Shown here: positions 1 through 10,200 of the stretch, piece by piece
Layout: each line of letters begins with the position of its first letter
Position numbering within the stretch: position 1 is the first letter of the stretch
Assembly: GCF_000150955.2 (NCBI RefSeq)
Contig: NC_011685.1
Coordinates: forward strand, 372,001 to 436,000
Direction: 5' to 3'
From: Phaeodactylum tricornutum CCAP 1055/1
Lineage: Eukaryota > Bacillariophyta > Bacillariophyceae > Surirellales > Neidiaceae
Length of the DNA stretch: 64,000 nt
Program-made: the position numbers and the translations under genes
Notes under the pieces: generated by a model
Database searches by the model: none
Seen by the model: the letters and a program-made list of their open reading frames with translations, nothing else
What the model was told of the DNA's origin: nothing

Positions 1-2
1 TA

Positions 3-10
3 ACTGTAAA
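3..10 (-). promoter_or_regulatory. TTTACAGT promoter word (candidate)
   Basis: The 8-mer reads TTTACAGT on the minus strand. It would point to a minus-strand gene lying left of the window, which cannot be seen. It is listed only because it matches the recurrent word described in the findings. Confidence 0.2.
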
Positions 11-195
11 ACCCCCAAACCCTCCCTCCATAAGGAGCGTGCTTGGCATGATCTTCAAAAACCGGGTTCTCCTCATACAAGCTGCTTTCTCACATTTTGA
101 AAAAGTTGTTTGTGGATTTTAGCACAGCATACATCCGGTTCAAACGAGGGACACGGTTTCGATAGACGATACCGGCTATCACTGAGACTCTACTG

Positions 196-804
196 ATGTG
201 TCTAGAAGCGACCCATTTCTGGACGCGCAACTCCGCGGCGAGGCTTTTATTGTTGATGACGCTAGCCGCAACCATCCCTTCATCGGATGCATTTTTCGGA
301 CCGAGGCACTTCCAGTCCGCTGGGAATATGAACTCACAGTCCGCACGCCTGGCGAGCAGCCGCATTTATCCGATGTCTGGATTTTCCTTGCGGCAAATGC
401 GATTCCTGGACAAAGGGGTCGGTGGTGTTGGTGCAACGATGGTGATGGCATCAGAGAGCTCGTCGGATGCATTTGGTCTAGAGGATGCCTTTACAGATTC
501 CATCAATTATACCGACGGCCCCGTCCGCACTATTTTGATCGCTGGCGTTGTTTTTGTTGCTGCTTTGGTTGCTCTGAAAGCCCTGAGCTCGCGTGTAGAC
601 GCAGCAATTGCCGAAGTTCTGGTCGATTTTGAAAAGACTATGAAATTGTATTATCCGTCGCGATGGGAACGGTTAGAAGAAACTCAACTGCAAAATCTGA
701 CCGGGGACGAGCGAGACCTCAAACTTCTCGAAGTGATGGAGCAAATTCAAGTGAACGAACCAACATTCATGTTGGAAGTCAAGGAGAAGATGCCGAGCAA
801 ATAA
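196..804 (+). CDS. Plastid-targeted single-pass membrane protein, function unknown
   Basis: A 202-residue protein that I do not recognise. Residues 15-32 form a hydrophobic signal peptide. It ends in SSDAF followed by FGPR, so Phe stands at the predicted cleavage site, which is the hallmark of diatom bipartite plastid presequences. The following 50 residues are rich in Ser and Arg and poor in acidic residues, as expected for the transit-peptide part. One strong membrane span lies at about residues 109-131 (TILIAGVVFVAALVALKAL). A charged soluble tail of about 70 residues follows. A thylakoid or envelope protein is the natural reading, with the tail on one face. The start is the first ATG of the open frame. 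Location is inferred from the presequence; no enzymatic motif is visible. Confidence 0.7.
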   Translation: MCLEATHFWTRNSAARLLLLMTLAATIPSSDAFFGPRHFQSAGNMNSQSARLASSRIYPMSGFSLRQMRFLDKGVGGVGATMVMASESSSDAFGLEDAFTDSINYTDGPVRTILIAGVVFVAALVALKALSSRVDAAIAEVLVDFEKTMKLYYPSRWERLEETQLQNLTGDERDLKLLEVMEQIQVNEPTFMLEVKEKMPSK

Positions 805-2352
805 TTAGTGCAACCCACTTTGGTGATCGACGTAAAAGTCATTTACTGTGAACGACAATGGAGTGTTTCGCCTTTGGATTTCACGTGAGACTATCTTTAC
901 GTTTATGTAAGTAATTTCCTTACTTGGTGACCCATGCATTGCAGCGTCGACTACCGGTAATTTACAAATGTGAAGCAATGTATCCAAAATGTCAGAGTAA
1001 AGCTGGTCAGGCATTTCCCAATGCTCTATCCAGTAATAATCCATGCCCTTCTTTGCCAGATACTTTCCTTCATTTTTCACATGTTTCGCTTACAAAGAAC
1101 ACTTACGCTATCGTTTGATGCTGTGGTGCGCAAGAAGAGGTGGACTATGTTCTACTGACTGTGTGAGGTGAAAGTGGATGACAGGATTCCCGTATCCGTC
1201 AACTTTCCATGACAGTGAAGCTGTTTTTCCTTAAAGACGATTGAAAAAGGTATTTGTGTTATACACGTGAATCAACATTTTTGACTTGTCCTCTGTTTAC
1301 TTCTCATCCGTGAACGGTATACCTGAACAAAGGCTTATAAATGCGACTATGCCTGGTGGCTAGGATCGTGATTCTTCCATCTAGGAAGCTTCAAGATATC
1401 GTCGTTTGAAATCCGACCATTACTTAAAAGATGTATGTAATCAGACGCACCTCATTGACAGCTCTCAAAAGAATGCGTAAGAGTGCTGAAAGTATGCCCT
1501 TGAAAGTCCTGAACTAATTTCCCGATACTTCCCATCTGGGTTTACAAAGCTGTCTGGATCCATCCCTTTAATTGTGTCCCACACATTTGCTCTCTGTTAT
1601 GCATGCGAACCTGGAAGAAATTTATCATTCTCACCTGTCGGCGCCGGTAGAGGCGTACAACAACTCCGAACACTTCAAATTTGCTATTACGATGATGGTG
1701 GATTGAATTTTGAACATTATGACCAATTCAGGTGTCAGAATAGCTTAAAGAAAAGAGTCCACACAATACTAAGAAAAGTATGTTATACCTAGAACAATCG
1801 TTGGCCTATTAGTGCCCTATGAGATGCTCTTTTCCAATCGGTGATTACCAACCAGAAGTGGAAAGAGAGCTCCCGCAGTATTTCTTAGACTAGTTATCCT
1901 TTACATGTTGCTAGAACCAACGTATGGCCTCCATAGTTGCACAGACAAAGGAAAGTAGCGACGGATGACACACGCACCGTCTGCGACATCTGGTGACATG
2001 TCGAAGTGTCTCTTGTGCTACACACACAATTCTAACAGCACAACCAACAGTACTTTAGATTCTTGGTAAATTGTTGTATGAAGATGATGAGACAACAAAA
2101 ATTGATTGGGCAAATCCTTGTAAGTGGCAAAGATCCGGGTCTCACGAAAAGGAGAGACGCCTGCAAGGCGGTGTAAAAGTAGGCATGGTCATAGGAGGAG
2201 TCATAGAAAGAAAAATCAGAATAGGAATATCTAGTCCATACTTGGCCCAACAAGAGATCAGCAAACGCCCGCTATCTACGTGTTCCAGGGTCCAGCCGTT
2301 CTCACAATCTAGGCGGGTCACATTCTTCATTCCAATTGTCGTCGTCTCCATC
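805..2352. other. Gene-free interval (about 1.5 kb)
   Basis: AT-richer DNA with only short overlapping frames and no convincing coding sequence. A minus-strand frame at 805-1080 gives a protein-like translation but begins at GTG and has no recognisable domain. Motif words related to TTTACAGT occur (TTTACTGTGAA near 842, TGACAGTGAA near 1209). The interval presumably holds the 3' UTR of the upstream gene and the promoter of the small gene at 2353. Confidence 0.5.
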
Positions 2353-2687
2353 ATGTCGTCTGAATCCGACACCGTCCCGGAACTCAAAAAACAGAACGAA
2401 AAGTTTGGATACAAGGCCCCAGAGTCTGTCTACCCAAAGCATGACCCCAAGGCCAGCTTGACCGGACAGGGCAAGGCATTCACCGGCGTCAGTCCGAGTA
2501 CGTCTCGCAGAAGCATCCCGTATACGTAAACGAACTCCCTATATTTTGTCGATCTCACCTTCTCTCATTTTGCCTTATAGTGGACTTTTACTTGCGGCAA
2601 AATGCTGCCAAGAAGGCTGAAAACGCGAAGGAATCTGAGACCAAGGTTGGCCTTTACAAGAACAATATGTACAAGGGCTCCTTATAG
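2353..2687 (+). CDS. Small spliced hypothetical protein (83 aa)
   Basis: Two exons, 2353-2497 and 2581-2687, are separated by an 83-bp intron with a GTACGT donor and a TTATAG acceptor. Splicing keeps the frame and gives an 83-residue hydrophilic protein, MSSESDTVPELK... to ...NNMYKGSL. It is rich in Lys, Glu and Ala and has no signal peptide or membrane span. Without splicing, both frames run into stops soon after the junction, so the intron is well supported. An in-frame upstream start at 2071 would add a poorly composed extension, so the ATG at 2353 is preferred. It ends 61 bp from the convergent HGH1 gene. The function is unknown. Composition resembles small cytosolic or stress-type proteins, but that is only an impression. 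Confidence 0.6.
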
Positions 2688-2748
2688 TGTTGATAGTTGG
2701 AAAAAAGGTTCGGCTTGTTTTATCCACGACTTCTGTTTAAATGAATGC

Positions 2749-4035
2749 TTAATCGACATCGTCAAAGTCTGCGCTTGTACCGACTTGCTGAGCGATAGAT
2801 GGTTTGTTGTAGGCATCATGAACCAGCTTGTCACTACTACCCTCCTCCGTTCCTTCCTCATCGCGGCGTAGGTACTGCACACATTCATTGATACACTCCG
2901 ATACATCCTCTTGTTCTTCAACCATATCGGCCCATTTCAATACGACGTAAACCCGATTCAATCGCAACTGTTCGCGGTTTTTCCTTCCCGTAGAGCACAG
3001 CAGGAGTATCGCTTCCACCAAAAACAGTCGTGTGTAGTGATCCGGCTCCCTTTTCTTGTCGGGGCCTTCCAGCCACAAATCCGGATCCAATCCTTTCTTT
3101 TCGTCCAAATCGAGCTCTTCCGGGCCTGCGAGGGGATACAGTATATGTTTCGTAATATTGAGGACGTGTAGCATCCACCAGGCCGCATCCCGTTCCAAAC
3201 AACAATTGCGAATCGTCCCCGCCACCCCCCGTCGTCGCAGCGGATTGGGCGACTTTAGCTGTACCAGAATTCGCTCCAGTACCGTCCAACCCAAATCGTC
3301 CTTGCGATTGGGATTGCGGTGTATACGAAGAGCAAACTGGCGACCGGCCTCTACCTGGGTGGCGTTCATGAGAACGGCCGCAAAATGTTGGTACGGATCG
3401 GACGGGTCGCTGTCCAAGACTTCACCCTCCAAGGCATCGTAATCCGTGGATTCTATAAACGAAGTGTTCATGAAGCGCGCCAGTATTAATTCGAGACTGG
3501 GTTTGGTCGGCAATATTCCTGACTCGGCAGTGTTGTCGGCATCGACCAAAGGTTTCACAATTGCTCGGTCGGGTAGGGATCGACCCACCAGTTCGACGGC
3601 CCCCTTTTCCACCCGCGTCATGTTTGCCAAGAGGGCCATGGCCAAGTTGACCCGTTGTTTCCAGTCCGCACCAGTGTTTTTCTCACCACTACCGTCTTCC
3701 GGTCGACTGAGTACAATTTCCAGCATACGGTTGAGTCCGCCGGCTTGGGTGAGATCTTCGACGGCCTGATTGGCGCTCGGTCCGTGTGCCGACAGTTGCA
3801 CGAGTCCCCGTAGAGCGGAAATGGCGACGTGAGGATCGTCGTGGGATACATTGCGTGCGAGTGCCGGAACGATGCCGTGCCGCACCATCTGGGTCCGACC
3901 CGGGGTGTCCCGCACCTGCAGGACCGCCTCCGTGGCGGCGCGGCGGACGTCCGTCCGTGTGGGGTCGGCGTGCAACAAGAAACCCCGCAAGTCCGCGTAC
4001 AACTGCGTTTCTTCCACATCCTCAACTTCGACCAT
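2749..4035 (-). CDS. HGH1: HGH1 (FAM203/BRP16) eEF2-folding cochaperone
   Basis: A 428-residue armadillo-like protein matching the HGH1 family (DUF383 plus DUF384). In yeast and mammals this cytosolic factor works with TRiC/CCT and Hsp90 in folding elongation factor eEF2. Diagnostic stretches include LLANMTRVEKGA, the RRRGVAGTIRNCC block that opens the C-terminal half, HILYPLAGPEELD, and the closing NREQLRLNRVYVVLKW segment. The C-terminal tail is acidic. The open frame runs further upstream, but the added 58 residues are low-complexity and unlike the family. The ATG at 4035 starts with MVEVEDVEETQL, like family members. TTTACAGT words stand 239 and 323 bp upstream. It is convergent with the small gene at 2353. 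Confidence 0.88.
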   Translation of the reverse strand: MVEVEDVEETQLYADLRGFLLHADPTRTDVRRAATEAVLQVRDTPGRTQMVRHGIVPALARNVSHDDPHVAISALRGLVQLSAHGPSANQAVEDLTQAGGLNRMLEIVLSRPEDGSGEKNTGADWKQRVNLAMALLANMTRVEKGAVELVGRSLPDRAIVKPLVDADNTAESGILPTKPSLELILARFMNTSFIESTDYDALEGEVLDSDPSDPYQHFAAVLMNATQVEAGRQFALRIHRNPNRKDDLGWTVLERILVQLKSPNPLRRRGVAGTIRNCCLERDAAWWMLHVLNITKHILYPLAGPEELDLDEKKGLDPDLWLEGPDKKREPDHYTRLFLVEAILLLCSTGRKNREQLRLNRVYVVLKWADMVEEQEDVSECINECVQYLRRDEEGTEEGSSDKLVHDAYNKPSIAQQVGTSADFDDVD

Positions 4036-4273
4036 ACTGGTAATTGTAGTGGTAATGGTGGTGGACGCAGTAAGGAAGGAGTCGGGAAACGCAATGAAAG
4101 AAATTGTATTGGAAGGGAGGGTAAGTGAATGGTTTGGTGAGTCGAGATGGACAGGGAACGGAGACTGAAAGTAGGATTTTAACTTGGTCGGTTGTACTGT
4201 CAATGACAATCCTGTGACATGGACGGTGAGCGTACAGACCCTCCTTGACGCGCTAGACTCTCATACCTACCTA

Positions 4274-4281
4274 ACTGTAAA
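4274..4281 (-). promoter_or_regulatory. TTTACAGT promoter word upstream of HGH1
   Basis: An exact TTTACAGT on the HGH1 sense strand, 239 bp before its ATG. It is part of the recurrent directional motif set. Function is inferred from recurrence only. Confidence 0.35.
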
Positions 4282-4357
4282 TGCGTAGGCACACCGCGTC
4301 AACTAAACGTCCACAAAAACCTACGAAACTCACTCTAGAGCGACTCGAACACACACA

Positions 4358-4365
4358 ACTGTAAA
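4358..4365 (-). promoter_or_regulatory. Second TTTACAGT word upstream of HGH1
   Basis: An exact TTTACAGT on the HGH1 sense strand, 323 bp before its ATG and 84 bp from the first copy, in the same orientation. Confidence 0.3.
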
Positions 4366-4484
4366 CAAAGCAACCGATTCGTTATTCGAGAACGTACGAG
4401 TTCTACACGGTCTATCGATCGGTCGGCCACCTACGCAGCTCCGTGTGTGTTGCACACTTTCCGATCCACCGGCAACGCGATGCT

Positions 4485-5279
4485 CTATTTAATTTGTTTC
4501 TTGGCCAAAAAGTCGGTATGCTCCTGGTAGGGCGTCGCCAATAGCGGCATATCGGCCCAGAGTTCGGGACTCAAGTATCCGTAGGTACTCCGGAGCGCGT
4601 AAAAGAGCGCCTTGATAAAGTTTCCCATGGTCCGGGTGTGTCCACAGGCACTGGTGTAACAATCGGTGACTCCGGCCATGTGCAGTAGTTTCTTACCGGC
4701 GGGAGAACTGACGAGTCCGGTTCCGCGGGGAGCGGGGATGAGTCGGACTCGTACCGATCCGCACTTGCCGGTGACCTTGCAGGGGATGGTGTGGGGGAGT
4801 CCACTCATCCGTCCCCAGAAGCCGCGGCGGACGGGTGCCACGTTTAGCTTGGCGGCAGTAATGGCTCCGCGAATGGCGTTGGCCACTTCCGAAGAACACT
4901 TGACTCCGAGTCCAATGTGTCCGGCGCCGTCGCCGACGGCCACGAACGCCTTGAATCGCGTACGCTGCCCGGCGGACGACTGCTTCTGCACGGGCATGAT
5001 CTTCATGACTTCGTCCTGGAGCTTGTCCTTGAGGAAAAAGTCGATAATCTCGGCTTCCTTGACGGGGAGACTAAAGAGGAAGATTTCTTCCATACTCCCG
5101 ATCTTGCCTTCCTTGACGAGACGTCCGAGTTTGGTGACGGGCACCCACACGTTCTCTTCGCGATCCCCGCGGCCGCGTCCGCCGCCACGACCACGTCCTC
5201 GCCCACGACCGCCTCCGCGGCCTCGACCGCCGTCCCGACCGAAACCACCACGCCCACGACCTGCTTCTCCTTCCGACAT
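4485..5279 (-). CDS. RPS2: 40S ribosomal protein S2 (uS5)
   Basis: A 264-residue cytosolic ribosomal protein of the uS5 family, a component of the small subunit near the mRNA entry and decoding region. Residues 7-45 form a Gly/Arg RGG-type tail typical of eukaryotic RPS2 and a usual target of arginine methylation. The S5 double-stranded-RNA-binding fold follows, with [19 protein letters not shown], then the C-terminal domain with [18 protein letters not shown] and the eukaryote-specific [12 protein letters not shown] stretch. Length equals the family norm. The start ATG gives [12 protein letters not shown]. The gene is divergent from the TBC gene at 5956 across 676 bp. Expression is expected to be high, though no specific ribosomal-protein promoter element was identified. 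Confidence 0.97.
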   Translation of the reverse strand: MSEGEAGRGRGGFGRDGGRGRGGGRGRGRGRGGGRGRGDREENVWVPVTKLGRLVKEGKIGSMEEIFLFSLPVKEAEIIDFFLKDKLQDEVMKIMPVQKQSSAGQRTRFKAFVAVGDGAGHIGLGVKCSSEVANAIRGAITAAKLNVAPVRRGFWGRMSGLPHTIPCKVTGKCGSVRVRLIPAPRGTGLVSSPAGKKLLHMAGVTDCYTSACGHTRTMGNFIKALFYALRSTYGYLSPELWADMPLLATPYQEHTDFLAKKQIK

Positions 5280-5955
5280 TTTGGGGACAAGGGGTGCTGG
5301 AATGGATACAAGTTGTGTGTTGTGTGTGTATGTAGTGCGTAGGACGGTAGGCCTCGTCGAGGGTCAGCCGCGGACGGGGAAACAGTAACAGCGGTAACCG
5401 GTAGCAAGACAACCCGGTACGGTCGTTGACTTTAGTACGTCCGTCTATACGTCTTTTCCGAAACGCATGGACGAAAGTCTGCCTGTCTGTTTGCATGTCT
5501 GGCTTGTCCGGTAGGGCAGGGGTGAAACCGCGTCGTCGTGCGTTTCCCACGCCGGCCGTGTTTCGGATTCGATCCGGTGCGGTGGGGGGGCGTACGCGCG
5601 CCGTTGTCGAACGCGCGCTAGTGCACCGGAGTGCCGTAGTACCTAACTTCTAGTAGTAATAATATTAGTAGCTATTTCCACTTACAGACTGCGAGAGGTT
5701 GTTAGATTCGTGACGGCTTGGAAGCGTGTCGAATAGTGTGACCAGGAGTTCCTTCCGTCTTTGTTGACGCACAAAGCATATGAGAGAGAATCTCCAACAA
5801 CCCGTAGCCCACGTGTGTACAGAACAGAACAGATCAATCCATACAACAAGTCACACACAACTCATACTCCCCCTACATTCCTTCATAGAAATCACGTTGC
5901 GCAGCCGGCGGAGTGCGGTGGTGGTGGTGGGGATAGATAGATACACTGGCGGTCG
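5280..5955. other. Divergent promoter region RPS2 / TBC gene
   Basis: 676 bp between two divergent starts, without a supported gene. GC-rich near RPS2 and then AT-richer with scattered CA/GT tracts. It must hold the promoters of both genes. I did not find an obvious TATA box. Confidence 0.5.
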
Positions 5956-6191
5956 ATGATTCCGTCGTCGCAGTCATCCCGTGCGTCCCGGCGAAGTCCG
6001 ACACCGTGGAACGACAAGATTGTGGAACTCCAACGTGTCCTTGCCGAACCCGTCGTGGATCTCTGGAGATTGCGCGAATTGGCACTCAGTGAAGGAGGTC
6101 TCGTCAATGGTGCGTCAGTGGAGAATGCGACTGAGAGACTGTATTCGAATGTGTGTTGTGTGCGAGAGAGACTGTCTGCGAGTGTGTTGTG

Positions 6192-6246
<55 letters not shown>

Positions 6247-9120
6247 ATTTACATGATTACAAACACACCTTTCGTTGTCTCACGCCATTTCCATTCCTAC
6301 GTTTCTGCTTTTGCGATTGTTGGCGTTCCGTGGTCCTTTGTTACAGACACGATTCGTCAACGGGCTTGGCCGAAGCTCGTGGGATTGCACGACCACGGCC
6401 CCGACGAGGCGGTGACCCCGACGACTCCCACCCGACCTCCGCCGGCGTCGTCGAGTACTTCCGCCCGCAGTCGCCGGCCTCACGATACCCCGCCCCGGGT
6501 CCCGACGACGACGCTTCGTCCCCCCCGTCCCGGACCAGTCTCCTCCACGCACACACCGTCACGACCCCGGACGGTCCTTCCCGACGACGACTCGGTCGCG
6601 TCCGCGGGATCGCGCTCGCGCTACCGCCTGCCCCCCATCGTCGCACAATCCCTCGACGGACCCCAGATTGATCTCGACGTGGCACGCTGTACGTGGCATC
6701 TACTCACCGGGACCCAACGGACCCAGCGATTGCAAATGGAACACAAACGACACCGCAAAGTGGCTCGACTCATCAAACGCAAACAACGACGGTTGGCCAA
6801 TCTCATTAATTACGCACTCGTCCAGTCGTACACGCAAGTCCGGGTGAACGACCCGCATGCGGAAAAGGATCCACGCTTGCGCTATTATCAAGGGTATCAC
6901 GATGTCGCCTGTATCTTCTTGTCGACTCTCGGCGGGAGCGTCACGGCCAATCCGACCACCTCTTTTTCCAACCACCACCACAATAGGAACCACAACAACG
7001 ACGGGATGGAACTACTCGCCGCCAGTATGGGTCTCCAGCTCCCCGCGGCAGTCTTGCTGCAGATATCCAACTCGCATTTGCGCGATTGTCTACAGTCCAA
7101 CTTTCAAACACTACAAACAGCCTTGAGACTTACCCTCATGCCACTATTGGCCTACTTCGATCCAGACCTGCACGCACACTTGTTTGCCGCCGACATGGAA
7201 CCCTTCTTTGCCCTCTCCTGGGTCATTACCTGGTTCGCACACGAAATCCGCGACACGGGCCTCGTCAAACGACTCTTTGACGTCTTTCTCGTTTCACACG
7301 CTCTCATGCCCGTCTACCTTTCCGTAGCCATGATTACCCACCAACTCAATCGGGAAGAAATTCTACACACCGAATGCGACTTTTCGCTTTTACACCAAGC
7401 CCTCCGTGGATTGCCCAAAAATTCCAGTACCGTGGGTTGGAAGTACCGGCCGGGCGACGGCTACGTCTCCGACGACGAAGCCGATGATGACGAAGATTCC
7501 GTCTATTCCGAAAACGTCGAAACCGAATTTTTGCTCGTGCAGTCCGACCTGGAACTCCACCATCGGTACCGGCACAACGTGCCCGGGGAAGCCCAGAGTT
7601 CCGTTTCCAGTGCGCTATCCTGTGCCAGTATGGAATCACCATCACTCGTGCCTTTTCAGGAACTCATCGACGCCGCCATTGTCTTGATGCGCCGCGTACC
7701 GCCGCACAAGCTGCCGGCCCTCGCCACGCGCTACTACGGCGCCGACGTGGTCGAAACCATGATGCGCGAGGACGTGGGCTTTTTCCAACCCCCACCCCAG
7801 TGGGCCGTGGCGTCCCGAGCCCCGGCCGATTGGGTCCTCCAACAACAACAGGAGCAGCAACAAGCCCGCACCCGACGAGGATCCAAATCGACCGCCCGTC
7901 GTGACCGACGACGGTCCCAGAGGTCTCGGAGTCGCTCGCGCGACGGACAACCGACGATAGCGGACGCCGCCCGCTGTGACCCCGAGGACGCCACGGTGAG
8001 CCCCATCGACGAGACGCTACTGGTACAAACGGTACCGCGCGACAAGATCAACAACGTGGCGGTAATTGCGGCCGGTCTAGGCCGCGGCGGGGACGATGAA
8101 GATACGGCGCGTCGTCGGCGGCGCAAGCGGACGCTCTGGGTCGCGGCAGCCGTGGCGGTGGCCGCAGTGGCGGTCGGCGTCGCCCTCCAATACCGTCAGC
8201 AACCGGCGCCCGGTGTCGCGGTACACGAATCGCCGTACGTGCTACGTAGCAGCGGGGAAGATGCCAACGCCATTCGGCCGAGGGCGGAGGACAATACAAT
8301 TGTCACGGAATTGTCTCGAGTGGAAACCATTCCGGTACCCGAAATGATGGACTCGAACTCTGCCCAAACCGATCACGTGTTGGTGCAGTCCATTATTGAA
8401 GATCCTCCGTTTCCGAAAGGCATCGTGGCGGAGTCATGCTTTCGAGACTTGACAATGGAGGCTCACGACGAAGGGAATCAGACGTGTGCGTCCATCCTAC
8501 CGACACATATTCCCGTGTGGGAATCCGTCCGGGGCGTGACACGGGGGATTGCCAAGCTCGGTGGTCGCCTGGACAAGATTTACCAAACGTTGGTGGAAAG
8601 CTCAACGCAAAGCCAGTCCCGGTCGGTAACATACACCGACCCAGTAGGAAAGCTGCCTTCCTTATTAGGTTTGTCGGCGGCGGTGCAGTCCCGAGCCACT
8701 GCGCAGATATCGAAAATGGGAGGCCACCTGGACGACCTGCGCAAGAACTTTCTGGATCCCAAAGCGCGTCAACTAGCTTTGCTGTTCCGGCAGCGAACCA
8801 ATAGTGAGCTGACTCGCCTGAGCGAACGCTTTCGCCAGCGCGGCGTTTCCGGAGCCGTCTCGGTGCACAGCCATCCGGAAATCCCGGCGTGGCTGTCGCT
8901 GCAATCGCGGACGCAGGAACACGTGGCGCAGGAAGTGCTCAAAATTGGGGACATTTTGCACAAAATCCTGGAACCCCGTTTGCGTCGGTCCGTCGGAACG
9001 ATCGATTCGGCCGCTGTGGGGAGAATGTTCGGCGAGTCGGCTGATCGTATCCGCGACGTCCTGGGTAGCCTTTCGCCCTTGGTAGAGCGACTGAACAAAC
9101 CGTGGGAAGAGAGGTCGTGA
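5956..9120 (+). CDS. TBC1D20-like Rab GTPase-activating protein (copy 1)
   Basis: Exons 5956-6109 and 6347-9120 give a 975-residue protein. The intron (donor GTGCGT, acceptor TTACAG) joins SEGGLVN to DTIRQRAWPKLVGL, which restores the canonical TBC entry. Both catalytic fingers of a TBC Rab-GAP are present: the arginine finger IDLDVAR at about residue 160 and the glutamine finger YYQGYHD at about residue 233. LSWVITWFAHEIRD and FDVFLVSH follow, as in TBC1D20/Gyp8, which act on Rab1 at the ER-Golgi boundary. A low-complexity linker is followed by a basic RRRRKR stop and a membrane span (VAAAVAVAAVAVGVAL), matching the membrane anchoring of TBC1D20. A further 300 residues with repeated amphipathic segments are diatom-specific. 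The intron is stop-free and a multiple of three, so a naive translation reads through it. Confidence 0.85.
6192..6242 (+). repeat. Compound microsatellite (TATC)n-(TA)n-(TG)n inside intron 1
   Basis: A run of TATC units passes into TA and then about 14 TG units, wholly inside the 237-bp intron of the TBC gene. Read in frame it would encode alternating Cys-Val, an implausible protein segment, which supports the intron call. Length variation between strains is likely. Confidence 0.9.
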
Positions 9121-9691
9121 AAAGTTACAATCGGGTGTTGCTGACGGTCGGAGCGTGGTGTGGTAGGGATTTGATACCAACGACTTTAATTGTTGCCTAT
9201 ACGCGTGTACTTTGAACATCGTTCGTGTCGTGTAGGTGTATACGACGGCTCGGATAGGTAGGTATTGTGTTGCCGTGCCAGAAGGTAGATTGTTTGATTT
9301 TGTGGCCGCGTTGGGTTTGTGAATGTTTGACTGTCAGGCGGCAACGGTCCACCGATTCTAGCCCTACCCTAACTGGAACATTACGAACGGGACTGCCAGT
9401 GGCAGGTCGAACGGACGGAGTACGAGCGAACAGATACCTTTCTACCGTAAGGCGAGCGCCTTCCATCGTGCCAATACCATGCATCGTTGGTGTCCAACCA
9501 ACCGCACCCTTGGAATACCCTTCCGGTGAGTGATAGAAGTTGCGACGAGTAAATCCCGATCCATCGGATTCTCGGACGCATTCCGTTCGGTGGCGCTTGT
9601 TTCTGACAAATGCCTCGACCCATTCACGATCAATCTCTCTTCCATTGTCAAGACACGTGCCAACTTGTCCTTACACCTAATTCCCCCGAGT
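9121..9691. other. Intergenic interval before the zinc-finger gene
   Basis: About 570 bp with no credible gene. An open frame from 9530 extends the downstream gene, but its N-terminal 54 residues do not resemble the family. A TTGACTGTCAGG word near 9328 is related to the recurrent ACTGT motif family. Confidence 0.45.
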
Positions 9692-10081
9692 ATGCCGGAA
9701 TCCAACGCCGCCGCCAAACGCCGCCAATTCAAAGCGAACCGCGCCCTGGGACTGGGTGATGATCAGGGCCGCATGGTCCGACAAAAAGAACCACCCAAAA
9801 TGTCCAAATGTACCGTGTGTCAACAAGATATGAAGATTACCAAAACCAATACCGAGCTGACGGCGCACGCAACGTCCAAACACAACAATACGCTCGAAAC
9901 GTGTTTTCCCGGAGCCGCCGACATTGCTGCCGAAATGATTGCGGTTGCCAGTAAATCTAACATCACAGGCTCCAAGGATCAGGGCATGACCAAGTCTCAG
10001 AAGAAGGCGAAAGCCGATGCTGGCTTGGACGATCTGCTAAATTCAGGGCTGAGTAACGCCAAGCTCAAGGGTAAGAAATAA
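9692..10081 (+). CDS. ZNF706 / At2g23090-like small zinc-finger protein
   Basis: A 129-residue basic protein. The N-terminus (SNAAAKRRQFKANRALG) resembles the 4F5-type Lys/Arg/Gln-rich stretch of this family. The zinc site is CTVCQQDMKI followed by LTAHATSKH, giving a C-x2-C...H-x4-H finger at about residues 39-65, as in ZNF706 and plant At2g23090. The Lys-rich C-terminus (SQKKAKADAG, LKGKK) is longer than in the human 76-residue protein. Family members are small nuclear or cytosolic proteins with poorly defined roles in translation and transcription control. The ATG at 9692 is chosen because the homologous region begins right after it. The in-frame extension back to 9530 is unlike known members. 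Confidence 0.75.
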   Translation: MPESNAAAKRRQFKANRALGLGDDQGRMVRQKEPPKMSKCTVCQQDMKITKTNTELTAHATSKHNNTLETCFPGAADIAAEMIAVASKSNITGSKDQGMTKSQKKAKADAGLDDLLNSGLSNAKLKGKK

Positions 10082-10200
10082 AGCCAACATCTCTCAAACG
10101 GAGCCGAACAGTTTGCTATAAAATTACGTAGTTCGTGACCCGGGACTAGTGCGGTAAAGACATCACTAGTAGGGGAATGTTTCCAGTGACTAGTTACCTT

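Larger units (their letters stand above)
4036..4484. other. Intergenic: HGH1 promoter and RPS2 3' region
   Basis: About 450 bp between two minus-strand genes with no coding potential I trust. It holds the HGH1 promoter side (two TTTACAGT words in HGH1 orientation) and the 3' UTR of RPS2. Confidence 0.5.

Noticed and set aside
805-1080. A minus-strand frame giving a protein-like 91-residue sequence
   Set aside because: It starts at GTG, overlaps the 3' region of a convergent gene, and no upstream exon or family could be found.
9530-9691. Upstream extension of the zinc-finger protein
   Set aside because: The added 54 residues are unlike the small family, and the conserved N-terminal segment begins immediately after the ATG at 9692.
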